Made by a program: the position numbers and the translations under genes. This document shows positions 53,189 through 63,179 of a DNA stretch of 64,000 bases, piece by piece (position 1 is the first letter of the stretch; every line of letters begins with the position of its first letter). The stretch is taken from the NCBI GenBank assembly GCA_023014485.1, contig JAJOZX010005777.1, forward strand, positions 136,501 to 200,500. Direction: 5' to 3'. The DNA is from Bathynomus jamesi (taxonomy: Eukaryota; Arthropoda; Malacostraca; Isopoda; Cirolanidae). Under the pieces are notes generated by a model. The model ran no database searches. It worked only from the letters and a program-made list of their open reading frames with translations, and had not been told where the DNA came from.

Positions 53189-53588
53189 AAAGTGTCCCAA
53201 AAGTCAGTTTACCGAGGAAAATGTTTTCTCCTGATGATTATCCTAAACATTATGACAATTTTTTTTACAGCAAAAAGCCAGCATGTCTTCAGGACCTTAA
53301 AGACTACATTTGTGAAGAATTCCAGCTCTTAAGCAATGATAAGGAACTATGTAAAGCAATTTGTTGGTCAACCGTCGACAGATACAAGATGTGCATCGAA
53401 CAACATGGACGACATTTTGAACAGTTATTGTAACCAAAACTATTCTCACGTTTTGTAAATATGTTTCAGAATTTTTTTTCTTTGTTTTTTTGTTTTGTAA
53501 ATATATTTATGAAACAAGTTTTTTTCTGTGTAGTAAATTCACTTGAGGAGAACATTTTCTTCGGTAAACTGACTTTTGGGACACTCGG
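53189..53588 (+). mobile_element. Mariner-type MITE with transposase 3' end (~400 bp)
   Basis: The ends AGTGTCCCAAAAGTCAGTTT and the mirrored AAACTGACTTTTGGGACACT bound the element. The left end has TAAAA and the right CGGTA. The C-terminal part of the transposase lies close to the left end. Confidence 0.85.
53221..53433 (+). pseudogene. Mariner-type transposase, C-terminal fragment
   Basis: 70 codons open to TAA. ACLQDLKDYICEEFQLLSND and DRYKMCIEQHGRHFEQLL match the tail of IS630/mariner-type transposases, which end in a His-Phe-Glu-X-Leu-type motif. The Met at 53221 is not a real start, because the catalytic domain is gone. Confidence 0.75.
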
Positions 53589-53955
53589 TATATGTGAACG
53601 AAAAATGCTCCCACCAGAATTCGAACCTGGGACCCGTATCACACTACGACGGGATAAAAATTAATGCAACCTATCGTATGCTTAAACGACTCCTGCTCGA
53701 GATTTTCTGTGTTCGAATCATGGTGGGGATATTTTTGTTTCGTAGGTAAACCACGCGTGTTCATGCGTGTCATTCCATATATCTTTTATTATTTGCGAAC
53801 GTGTGTTATATATATATATAGAGTACCTTTTTTAATAACGTAATAAAGGATCTATGTCCACTTGGTTGACAAGATTACATCGACTATAAAAAAAAAAAAA
53901 AACGAAGTTAACCAAACCAATGCAAACCTGACCTAACTTAATCTAACCCACAACA

Positions 53956-53960
<5 letters not shown>
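53589..53960. other. Unique DNA with two tRNA T-arm-like words
   Basis: On the minus strand GGTTCGAATTCTGGTGGGAG (about 53607-53626) and on the plus strand GTGTTCGAATCATGGTGGGG (about 53711-53730) resemble tRNA T arms in opposite orientation. Neither has a partner acceptor stem or A box, so they are at most tRNA-derived relics. Confidence 0.35.

Positions 53961-54006
<46 letters not shown>
53961..54006. repeat. (TA)n microsatellite
   Basis: TA array before the next MITE. Confidence 0.95.
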
Positions 54007-54008
<2 letters not shown>

Positions 54009-54250
54009 GGTGCGGCAAAAGTAACGCCCTTTTAATAATTGTATCTTTATAGTTTTATACAGTATAAGTTTTAGTTTTATATTGTATCATTTTGTTATTT
54101 TTAGTTTTTACTGAAAAAGTACTTATTTTTCTTCTTAAAATGCTGTATTTTTCTTAAAAACCTTATTATTTCTCTTAAAATGCTGTAATTGATTTATTTC
54201 CTTCAATAAAAGAGAATAAACTAAAAAGGGCGTTATTTTTGCCGCACCCG
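54007..54250. mobile_element. MITE with CGGGTGCGGCAAAAGTAACG ends (244 bp)
   Basis: The ends CGGGTGCGGCAAAAGTAACG and the mirrored GTTATTTTTGCCGCACCCG lie between (TA)n arrays. The interior is AT-rich and non-coding. Probably Tc1/mariner-type by its TA context. Confidence 0.83.
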
Positions 54251-54251
54251 G

Positions 54252-54274
54252 TATATATATATATAATATATATA

Positions 54275-54312
<38 letters not shown>
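54252..54312. repeat. (TA)n microsatellite
   Basis: TA array with AATATT interruptions. Confidence 0.93.
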
Positions 54313-54315
<3 letters not shown>

Positions 54316-55156
54316 CGCAAATAAGAAGAAGAAGAAAACCAAATAAAGTAACAACTGACACCAATATATTAACGTAAAATAAAGATTTTTTTTTTTCTTC
54401 ATCTTCTCTTTCTTCATCTTCATCATCATCAACTGTTCTTCTTCTTCTTCAAAGCTTAAAACTTCTTTTGAACTCTTTCCAATCGCCTTTCGCATGCATG
54501 GCTGACTAAGAAGAACCAAAGAACTATACATTATCCATTCCCATAAATTTCAGTTTGAAATTAGAAAATTATCAATCTATGCATACAAAAAAAAAAAAAA
54601 AATACAAAAAAATGAAAAAAAAAAAATGTATATTCAAAATGTGTTGAAAATTGTAAGAGGCAAAACGGGTATATTTGTGTAGTTGTCGAAAGACTACGTC
54701 CATATGAGAGTTATTTCTGCATAGAATTATATTTTTAAGAACTATAATTATAAAATTAATTATATACAAAAATTTTTATTCTACATTTGTTGAAATTACA
54801 ACTCCTCCGTTGCAAATTTTAAGGTGACTTAAAAAAATTTTTTTTTTAATCCATTTGGAATTTTAATTCATTTTGTTTAGTTTTCATATAGAAAATTACT
54901 ACAATAATATAATTTTTTTTTTTTGTTACAAATTAATCATTAAGGAGGAGTTATCCTTTCAATTTTTTCTCATAATCGAACAAATATTTTGATAATAAGC
55001 CATCGAACAAAAATTTTCATTAACGCTTAAATAAACCGTTAAATCATTGATGTTAACAGATCAAAATCAACGTTCTTTTTTTCTGTGGATGATATATGAA
55101 GGGCGCCTTTAAAGTTAGAATGTTATATCTTAATTCAGGGACATATAAAACGGGTC
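54313..55156. other. No gene recognised
   Basis: AT-rich, with CTT/CATCAT runs at 54390-54455 and A/T homopolymers. Frames are low in complexity. Confidence 0.5.
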
Positions 55157-55606
55157 TAAGGGGCGTAACGAAATACTTCACCGGTTTTAAGAGAGGGGGG
55201 GGGGGAGTTATATAGTTTTGACAAATGACACCAGTGTACCAGTTTTTGATAAGTTAAACCGCGGACGTGGGCCTGGAAACGAAGCCAATTTAAATCCGGA
55301 CGAAAATCTGGGAGCAGTTGTCGAACAAGAAGCTGAAGTAGCTCTCTGCAATATTCCAAGAGGCCAAGACTGAAATGCAAAAGGAACGTTGGTCACAGTG
55401 CTCAAAGAAGCTTTATAAAGCATCAAGATTGAAGAAGAGTTGTTTGGTCGATTCAAACGTTCTTTTCATAATTGTGTTAAATGGTATTGAAAGTACAAGG
55501 AAAGAACACTGATAGTTATTGAAGTTTCACTTTTTTTTTATAAATTGATCAAAATATTTTTATTTTATCCCCCAAAACTGGTAAAGAATTTTGTTACACC
55601 CCTTAT
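55157..55606 (+). mobile_element. Mariner-type MITE with transposase 3' remnant (450 bp)
   Basis: The ends AAGGGGCGTAACGAAATACT and, reversed, AAGGGGTGTAACAAAATTCT. Inside, the plus strand at about 55264-55376 reads GPGNEANLNPDENLGAVVEQ, like the PGNSPDLNVCEHIGSVIKDK segment of the DD37E transposase at 49.9 kb. A further LKEALKSIKIEEELFGRFKR follows near 55402. Only the last catalytic box (Glu) and tail remain. Confidence 0.65.
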
Positions 55607-55672
55607 AGACGAGGACAGACTAATATATGCAGAAATCAGATAAGGAGATCGCAAAATAAACAGACAATTGCT

Positions 55673-55713
<41 letters not shown>

Positions 55714-55889
55714 CATTAATACCGAAATAATGAGCAAATACTCGCCCAGCTTTTCGTAGAACTTACGACGCCTCTCTTCAATACATACTTGTCATCGTAA
55801 AACCTTATTCCTATGAATCAAATATGAGATTTGTTATATACACGCAGGCACGCACACCCTCTCTCACACGCACACATGTCTGTTTAACT
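55607..55889. other. No gene recognised
   Basis: Unique DNA with (TA)n at 55677-55707 and a short (CA)-rich stretch near 55840-55876. Confidence 0.5.
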
Positions 55890-56110
55890 TAGAAGGGGCG
55901 ACATTTTCAGTTGTGGATGGCGACGTCTAATCTAAATAAATAATTAACCTAACCGCATTATATTCCTTTTTCCATAATATTTAAAGATTTTCAAAAACAA
56001 AACTAAATCTGAAACTAGGGCGCCACAGCTACTGTCGCCACACGCACGTTCTTCTCGCGATAAGTTCGGTATCCTAAAAATTGTCGCGAAAACTTAGAGT
56101 AACCAAGAAA
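55890..56110 (+). repeat. Composite repeat, IR-B copy 2
   Basis: GGGGCGACATTTTCAGTTGT, TAACCTAACCGCATTATAT, AGGGCGCCACAGCTACTGTC and GTATCCTAAAAATTGTCGCG follow the order seen at 27.2 and 58.0 kb, after a CA-rich stretch. Confidence 0.6.
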
Positions 56111-56392
56111 GATACATACATTCAGTTATGGACAAGCCACGTGTTGCGATTACAACAATATTGCATATTTAATAAATACGTCATATTTTTAGGCTCGAAT
56201 TGAAAACACAAGATGAGAAATAGTGTTTAGCTTCGTCATGTTGAAGTGATTTTAAAGACGTTAATTAAATAGGAAGAAATAAGAGAAAAGACAACTTTTG
56301 TCTTAATTTATTTCAATCTCATTTTCCTGTTAAAAAAATTGAAGGCGGCAACGTTTCGTCCAACCACTATTACCGACCTACCTACCCTCCCT

Positions 56393-56457
<65 letters not shown>

Positions 56458-56711
56458 ATAAATATAAGCGCTAGAACTCTATCGATCGGAATGATCGTCG
56501 ACGTAACCCCTTTTATTCTCGTTAATAAAACTCCTTAAAATCCTCCAAATATTCTTAAATATTTGTCTTCTTCTTCAGGGACATTATTGCTGCTTTTTAA
56601 TGAGCCAGAAAACCCATTTCTCAATATGTATTTCATTTATATTTCAAGTACATTTCATGAAATTATTTATATATTAAATTTTAATTCTCAATTTTATCAA
56701 TATTATATATA
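56111..56711. other. No gene recognised; (AG)n at 56398-56453
   Basis: A long (AG)n array and AT-rich unique DNA. Confidence 0.55.
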
Positions 56712-56935
56712 TAGGGTGAACCAAATGTAGGTGGACAGTAAATGATAACGTTTATTTTGAGAATACATATTTAATTTTTTTGTATACTATAATACAAAAT
56801 AAAATTTAAATAAATTTAGTTATAATATTTAATATAATAAAACAACACCATAGTTATAATGAACAGCATAGTTATAATATAATATAACACAAACCGTATT
56901 CAACCTACTGTCCACCTACTTTTGGTTCACCGTGT
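56712..56935. mobile_element. MITE with GGGTGAACCAAATGTAGGTG ends (224 bp)
   Basis: The ends AGGGTGAACCAAATGTAGGT and the mirrored CCTACTTTTGGTTCACCGT, each followed by GGACAGTA or its complement, lie between short (TA)n runs. The interior is AT-rich and non-coding. Confidence 0.83.
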
Positions 56936-57590
56936 ATATATATACATATGGTCATTTCCATTCTGTACATCTAAAAATAAATAAAAATAAAAAATTGAAA
57001 TAATACTAAAAATTAAAAAATTATTTCTTAAAGGAATTTTTTCCTGGTATATTTGAAAAAGAAGACATGGTTTCGAAAGCATGGTAGGAGTGGCTAGAAA
57101 AATGCTTGTTCCGAGGTCAGAATGACATGGTAGGAGACAGCTAATGGTAGGCCACGGTACCCTATCGCCCGAATGTCTCTGGTGCAAATTACCTTGATAT
57201 AAAACTCGGTGGTCAAATTTGTAAAAATAACCATGCAAGTAATGTCCAGATTTTTTTTGTGTATATATATTTTTTTTTAATTTTTGACACACACACACAC
57301 ACACACACAGGGTTACCCTTAGGCATATTCATCGTTCACAATTTTTTTTATTTTTAAAATATTCATTTTATTTTCAGAAAAGTATTTTGACCATCCATTT
57401 TTTTTCTTCCACGAATCTGAAAATATTTGGAAATATTTTACATATTTGTGTATGCAGAGTTTTGCTCTTGTTTTTCTTTTTTTATCAGTTAATATTTTGA
57501 ACAATACATTACTTTTAATTTAAACTTCTGCACAAAATACATAAAATCAATATGAAATCAAACTGGATACACACACTGTGTGTGTGGGGG
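56936..57590. other. No gene recognised
   Basis: (CA)n at 57289-57309, T-rich runs, no exon. The 125-codon minus frame at 56927-57304 crosses (CA)n and lacks motifs. Confidence 0.5.
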
Positions 57591-57598
57591 GGGGGGGG

Positions 57599-57972
57599 CG
57601 AGGTACCGACCTTTTTAAAGCCATATATCTAAAAACTAATTAACCAGACCTAATTCCACCTAACCTAACCTTAGTGCCATCGAACTGAGAAGGGCGTCAT
57701 AAATGTTTCGGTCGCAACTGTGGGTTCGTGGGGTGCTTTCTATCAAGTCATTAAATAGTGAGGTACTGACCACAACTAAACTAAACTACACTAAACTAAA
57801 CTAACCTAATCAGGACCAACGTACCTTTTTCCCGTCAATAAAAGTTTTCCGAGATTTTTGTCCTACAAATTTTTTAATGTTCCGATGTATCAGAAGTGTT
57901 ACCTCACAAAAAAAATTACCCTACTACATCTGTAAATTATCACACACTCTACCTCACTTATGACCAGTTGCC

Positions 57973-57975
<3 letters not shown>
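57599..57975 (+). repeat. Composite repeat, IR-A copy 1
   Basis: GCGAGGTACCGACCTTTTTA, CACCTAACCTAACCTTAGTG, CCATCGAACTGAGAAGGGCG and GTTACCTCACAAAAAAAATT are shared in order with 60489-60808. (CA)n and an IR-B unit follow. Non-coding, class unknown. Confidence 0.7.
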
Positions 57976-58019
<44 letters not shown>

Positions 58020-58245
58020 TGGTACATTTCGAAACCGCGACATTTTCATATTTTCCCTTGTGGATGATGACATTTAACCTAATTTAAATAACCTAACCTA
58101 ACGTAGCTTAACCTTCATTATTTTCTTTTCACACAATATTTAACATTTTTTGATAAAAAAAGTCGAACTATAGCGACACCTCTAATGTCGCGGCGAAGTC
58201 GATGTGTATCCTAAAGATTGTCGGGGTTCCGTAAGTTAACCAAGA
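57976..58245 (+). repeat. (CA)n plus IR-B copy 3
   Basis: (CA)n at 57977-58017 is followed by ACCGCGACATTTTCATATTT, ACCTAACCTAACGTAGC and GTATCCTAAAGATTGTCGGG, GTTCCGTAAGTTAACCAAG. Confidence 0.65.
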
Positions 58246-58558
58246 ATACATACGCGCATGCGTCTGTGGGCACGCGGGTATATTTGTACGAGTGGACTTC
58301 GGGGAATTAAGATTCCCAACCGGTAGAAAAACAGTGAAGAGGTTTGGGACACCAAATACCGCGCAATCTGCATGCCAAATGCCATGACTGAAAATGAGTT
58401 TAGAAATATATCCAGAATTTGGTAAAATATGTGGGTATTATAGTTATTACTTCGTGTAAATGTTACTCGTAAGTCTGTCTAAATTACATTCGAGAGGTTT
58501 AAATATACCAATGCTATTACTGTTCCTTTTAGGAACCCCTAATTGAAGTATGAACATG
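58246..58558. other. No gene recognised
   Basis: Unique DNA without repeats or exon signals. Confidence 0.5.
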
Positions 58559-58566
58559 ATCTAGAA

Positions 58567-58768
58567 CAGGGGTGTCCAACCTTTTTTCATGAAGGGCCAT
58601 ATTTCACTTAATGACCCACACCGAGGGCCAGTGTGCAAATTTTAGATACAATTTTATTGAAATAAAATATGACATTAGATAATGAATTTTCAGTATCCGC
58701 CAGCCGGTCCTGATACAAATCTTCAGTGGGCCGGACTCTGGCCCGCGGGCCGTATGTCGGACAACCTG
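58567..58768. mobile_element. hAT-type MITE, CAGGGGTGTCCAAC end (202 bp)
   Basis: The ends CAGGGGTGTCCAACC and, reversed, CAGGTTGTCCGACAT. ATCTAGAA before and ATCTAGCT after agree at 6 of 8 bases, a decayed 8-bp TSD. Subterminal GAAGGGCCATATTTCA and GGCCCGCGGGCC words are typical of CAGGGGTGTCC-ended hAT MITEs in animals. Confidence 0.85.
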
Positions 58769-58849
58769 ATCTAGCTTTAAAAAATGTGGAAAAAATAATA
58801 AATAAAAGGACAAACATTCTTTATATATATATATATATTATATATATAT

Positions 58850-59350
58850 ATAAGTAAAACATGGCATTTGGAAAAGATGTCACTCACTGTGAAAGAGGGC
58901 ATGATCGTAGGAGCCCGTTTGATTGGTCTCTCAGTATTAAAAGACGCGTGATTTTTCCTGCACCTCGAAGAACAGTCCAAAAGACATGAAAAGAAACGGA
59001 AAAAATACACCACATAAGCGCAAATAGTGTTCCCATGATTCTGTCCAAATTCAGCTTCATTCGAGCTTTTGCAATGGTTGGTGTTATGAGGAACTTTACT
59101 CCAGTTCTTATAACATCATTTTGACAGATACTGGTTCTGAAAAAAGTTTTGATGCAGCAGTCTTTAGTTCATGCTTCACTGCTCGTAATAAGTTAGTTTA
59201 CGCCCACTATAATGCTTATTTGTAGTAGTTTTTCATTTCCTTCTATGCATTCGTAGCCTTGAGGACTGTTTCTCGAGATACTGGGGCAATTACAAAACAC
59301 CTAATACCGAGACATCAACCAAACGGGTTCCTACTATCATACCTCATTCA
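58850..59350. mobile_element. Foldback with Tc1 transposase 5' end on both arms
   Basis: 58862-58990 (plus) and about 59225-59350 (minus) are inverted and diverged. Both encode the start of a Tc1 transposase. On the plus strand, with one shift, GKDV is followed by SLTVKEGMIVGARLIGLSVL. On the minus strand SLTVNE is followed by IVGTRLVDVSVL. The loop has no further transposase. The exact element ends are not clear. Confidence 0.6.
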
Positions 59351-59549
59351 CAGTCAGTGACATCTTTTCCAAGCGCCAACTTTATTTATTCTGCAAAAGC
59401 AGAAAAAGTAAACAATGTCAGCATATTAAAATAGATGTTCTCAATATTATGCGCATTCGTACAGTATATCGACTTAGTTAAAACGCTATTAATGATACCA
59501 GAAAATACAGCATCGAAAATGCGTGTTTTTCCATTATTCCGTACAACCC

Positions 59550-59585
<36 letters not shown>
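59550..59585. repeat. (TA)n(CA)n microsatellite
   Basis: TA then CA units before a short hairpin element. Confidence 0.94.
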
Positions 59586-59586
<1 letters not shown>

Positions 59587-59662
59587 GGGTGTCCGAGCTT
59601 AAATGGCAATAAAATAAAACATTATAAATGTATTTTATTGCCATTTAAGCGCGGACACCCTG
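59586..59662. mobile_element. 77-bp palindromic MITE
   Basis: CAGGGTGTCCG, then TTAAATGGCAATAAAATA and their mirrored copies up to CGGACACCCTG. The loop is only about 10 nt. One arm has AG where the other has GC next to the end. Confidence 0.83.
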
Positions 59663-59872
59663 TCCCATAAGTCTTGAGAGAAAGGCAGCCGGCTTTTCCT
59701 CAGAGTGTAACTCGCTTGCATATTAGCCATTGCGTGTTATTCTACCTGCATCCAAAAAAGGTTCCCCCCCCCCTAAAAAAAACATCAATTTGAACATTTG
59801 TTATACTTCTAATATATTAATTTCGTAAATTCAATTAAAATAAATTTTCCTACGAGACCAAACTTATAGGAC

Positions 59873-59878
<6 letters not shown>
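59658..59878. mobile_element. MITE sharing an end with the 77-bp palindrome
   Basis: The left end CCTGTCCCATAAGTCTTGAG overlaps the previous element. The right end reads, reversed, TAGGGTGTCCTATAAGTTTG before (TA)n. The interior is AT-rich with a C-run at 59766-59775. The left terminus seems to have been cut by, or to be shared with, the palindrome. Confidence 0.55.
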
Positions 59879-59909
<31 letters not shown>

Positions 59910-60488
59910 TCCCAGCTATAAAATCATATTATATAAATTGCATTTTTAAAAACCCAATTTCAAAAATGGAAATATGTGAATATGGAAAAAGATAAGCTTA
60001 GCGGGCTAATGTCTTTATCTCTCCCGACTTTTTTTTATGGGTCAAATTTAATAAATGAAAGTTCAGATTCGGAATTTTAATGAAATGAATTTGACAAACT
60101 TGTAATTTTCCATTACTTTCCATTTTCATTCTCCACTTTTTTTTAGCGAGGGGCTCTCACATTTTTTAAAAATATTTATTTAACATCGTGGCATTTTCAC
60201 CATTTTATTTTACATTATATTCCTGCAGTAACTTAATTATTGCTACGATGTAAAGTATATAATTTAATGATAAATTATTCTATAATTTTGGGGTATTTTT
60301 GGTATTTCTTTTTTTTTTTAAAGGGTCACTTACATAAAAATAAACAACGATTTTTTTTTTTGGGGGGGGGGGGGAGACTTGTTTGTGTCATTTGCAATAA
60401 CACACAAACCCCGCGTCTCTTTTTACCATATGTGTATAAAGGATGATGGGAACCTCCCCCCCCCCAACATGTGCGCATTTTTGCATGA
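59879..60488. other. No gene recognised
   Basis: AT-rich, with poly-T at 60309-60319, poly-G at 60362-60373 and a C-run near 60457-60465. Confidence 0.5.
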
Positions 60489-60808
60489 GCGAGGTACCGG
60501 CTTTTTAAAACCCATACATCTAAAATACTAATTAACTAAACTTAACCTAACCTAACCTTAGTGCCATCGAACCGAGAAGGGCGTGATAAGTGTTTTCTGT
60601 TAAGTCACTAAATAGTGAGGTATTCGCTAATCCAGTTTAATCGAATCTAATCTAATCAGGGCCAATATATCTATTCTTCGAGAATAAAAATACATATTTA
60701 TATAAAAATTGTCATTGTTCCGAGGTAACGAAAATGTTGCCTCACAAAAAAAATTACCCTACTTCACCATCACACACTCCCGACTTCATTCATGCCCAGT
60801 TGCCAACG
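60489..60808 (+). repeat. Composite repeat, IR-A copy 2
   Basis: GCGAGGTACCGGCTTTTTAA, CTTAACCTAACCTAACCTTA, GTGCCATCGAACCGAGAAGG and TGCCTCACAAAAAAAATTAC match copy 1 (57599) in order. It is followed by CATACACATAC and not by a recognisable IR-B. Confidence 0.7.
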
Positions 60809-61305
60809 CACATACACATACTACCCTGAAGTGGTACATGGAACCAAAAACTGTACTTGGTTGAAACAGTCAAATGGTATGATGATGAACTATCTGACAA
60901 CCAATACTAAATGTTGAATTGAACCATACTTATATTCCTGCATGGTAAGCTTAAATGGCTGCAGCAACCACGATCACATGGATGAACTGAACATTTTGGA
61001 TTGGCTATCAAAAAATTTGGTGGTTGTTACGATCCATTTTTTATGTGTATATCAGACATGGGGTCAATTACTGGGTTTCTATTACTATTACATTTCATTC
61101 CTTCTATTACTATTACTTTAATTTTCATCTATTACTATTACTTGGTCATCTATTACCATTACTTTTGTATGTTGGGTACTTCACTCATTTGAAAAGGATC
61201 TTCATGTTTATTTATATGCAATTAGAAGCAGTGTGTTAACAAACAAACAAACACTTTATTTCAGACTCACCAGGTACAAACATTATACAAGAGGTCCATA
61301 GAAGA

Positions 61306-61985
61306 TTAAAAGATAGTTTCTGGAGTACTGACTAAGTAGGCCAGTGAATCACTGTGTATAATGAACATACAAATACAATGATCCAACCATGAGGTGGTGT
61401 GCCAAATATCATTAACATAAGTAAAGCTATCACCAGGAAGACTACGCATGGATGAAAGGGTCAAGTTATTATCTTCACAGAAGGCTTTTAAGTGGTTGTT
61501 AAACAAAGAATTATCATTAAGCACATTAGCATTAAAGTCATCAATAATAGCTACACATGTCTTATCCAACTCATCAATAATACTGCTGACTTGCCTCAAT
61601 TTAATGAGGTAATCTTCTTCATTATTAACTGTCTGAAAAGGCATGTAGATACAATGAATTACAATTTTTTTTTCTACACAAATTTATATTCCAGTTAGCC
61701 AATTCAAACCAAGTTTTAATTCACTAATATATTTCCCATACCCCACCCACCAGGTGGGTGGCCTGCAAGGAGACCATCTTGTTTATCTCCGGTAGCCTCC
61801 CCTATCCCATGAAAGTTACTGAACAGGCTATTCAGGTCCTTTAAGTCTTGTTTCCATAGCCATGTTTCCTGTAGACAGAGAATATCAGCATCCTCTAACA
61901 GCTTATCAATTATGATCCGCCTGTGTTTGCTGTTATTGCCTAAGCTTAGGCCCCTACAGTTATAAGAGATTACCTTGAATGTTGC
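61306..61985 (-). pseudogene. LINE endonuclease domain (captured)
   Basis: On the minus strand FKVISYNCRGLSLGNNSKHR begins at about 61985 and continues IIIDKLLEDADILCLQETWL, with the catalytic Glu of APE-type endonucleases. After a break near 61720 the frame MPFQTVNNEEDYLIKLRQVS gives VAIIDDFNANVLNDNSLF (Asp-Phe-Asn-Ala motif) and SFTYVNDIWHTTSWLDHCI. The final His motif and all RT sequence are absent. It ends near 61306 inside the element. Confidence 0.8.
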
Positions 61986-61987
61986 AA

Positions 61988-62500
61988 TTAGGAAGATGCA
62001 GGAGTTCTGCCAGCCATCTCTACATGTTGAATTCCACTTATACCAGGCACAGCAGTTACAGCATTAGATCCAGCTGGATTTTCCTCCACAGTACGACGCA
62101 TGATGTCTCCATAATTACCCTCTCCAGCACTTGCGAGAGTGACTGCAGGTGTTTTTCTTCCCTTCTTCTCATAGAACCTACGTACATATACCAGTTCTGG
62201 CCATACTGCTGGATCCATAAATACTCCTGGATCATCACAGACTGCTGTAACTTGAAAGGAACTGTACATAGTCCATCTGGTAATTTTCCTACATGTAACC
62301 TCAAGATTCACTTTATCTTCCACAAATGCCTGCAGCTCCTCGGCCGTAAGATCGGGTCGACATCTTGAGACGAAAATGTGGTTGCAGTGGTTGCAGTTCT
62401 CTGAGGGGTCGCTCGCTTCCGGCACCTCCTTACCACCATTGTCCAAGATGCCTCCTCATCATGACCCCCGACTGCATTCCCAGCATCCCGATTCACGAAG
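61988..62500 (-). pseudogene. LINE ORF1 part (captured)
   Basis: The minus-strand reading NCNHCNHIFVSRCRPDLTAE, then ELQAFVEDKVNLEVTCRKI and VWPELVYVRRFYEKKGRKT, looks like the RRM-like end of ORF1 proteins of animal LINEs. It stops at 61988, just before the endonuclease frame, as expected for a two-ORF LINE. An upstream frame (DAGNAVGGHDEEASWTMVV) joins it through a frameshift near 62410. Confidence 0.65.
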
Positions 62501-62555
62501 GCCCCTTGGGGGTACCCTGTGTGAGATGGTATTGAGCTGGCGATGTAGCAGTGTC

Positions 62556-62722
62556 TGGATTCAGGGATCCAGGCTAAGACTGAGAAGCAGAGGGCTCTGC
62601 ACTCATGGATCCAGGATGAGGCTGAGAGGCAGAAGGCTCTGCACTCATGGATCCAGAATGAGGCTGAGGCTTAAAGGCAGAGGGCTCTGCACTCATGGAT
62701 CCAGGATGAGGCTGAGCGGCAG
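62556..62722 (-). repeat. Coding-type minisatellite, about 48-54-bp unit
   Basis: Nearly four units, each with GGATCCAGGATGAGGCTGAG and CAGAGGGCTCTGCACTCAT. On the minus strand they translate to repeats of PGSMSAEPSA with Gln-Pro-His spacers, broken once by a stop. It probably belongs to the low-complexity N-terminus of the captured ORF1. Confidence 0.75.
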
Positions 62723-63110
62723 CCAAATGACAAATATTTGTTTCAACTAAATCATTACAATTTCAGAGACTGTAGGTCTTGATAAATTTTACTTTATTGA
62801 AGGAAAAATTTGCCACAATATTAGTTCACATGTTTATTTTAGTTTAGAATAGATTTAGTTCATTTTTCAGTTCTTTATTCACACAATATGTCCATTGTCA
62901 CTGTAATAGAAAAGTAATAGACTATTATCTATTACTTTGCCTTCTATTACTATTACAGTCAAAAAATTATGATCTATTACTATTACTTGAAAAATCCTGT
63001 AATAGTCTATTACTATTACCCCATGTCTGGTGTATATACATAGATTGTGTATATTATAGTAGTACGGTGGAAGAAACGTTAGTAATGTGGACTCCATTAT
63101 TAAACTTGTG

Positions 63111-63114
<4 letters not shown>

Positions 63115-63179
<65 letters not shown>
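63115..63179. repeat. (TA)n microsatellite
   Basis: About 32 TA units. Confidence 0.97.

Larger units (their letters stand above)
61053..63029. mobile_element. hAT-like element with 8-bp TSD and LINE-derived cargo (1,977 bp)
   Basis: GTGTATAT lies directly before (61045-61052) and directly after (63030-63037). Both ends start CAGACATGGGGT, an exact 12-bp terminal inverted repeat. Both subterminal zones are packed with TCTATTACTATTAC or its complement. These are hAT-like features. Inside there is no hAT transposase. Instead the minus strand carries LINE ORF1 and endonuclease sequence. Confidence 0.88.

Noticed and set aside
53600..53740. tRNA gene(s) suggested by GGTTCGAATTC and GTTCGAATCATGG words
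   Set aside because: No matching acceptor stem, no A box at the right distance and opposite orientations. At most tRNA-derived relics.
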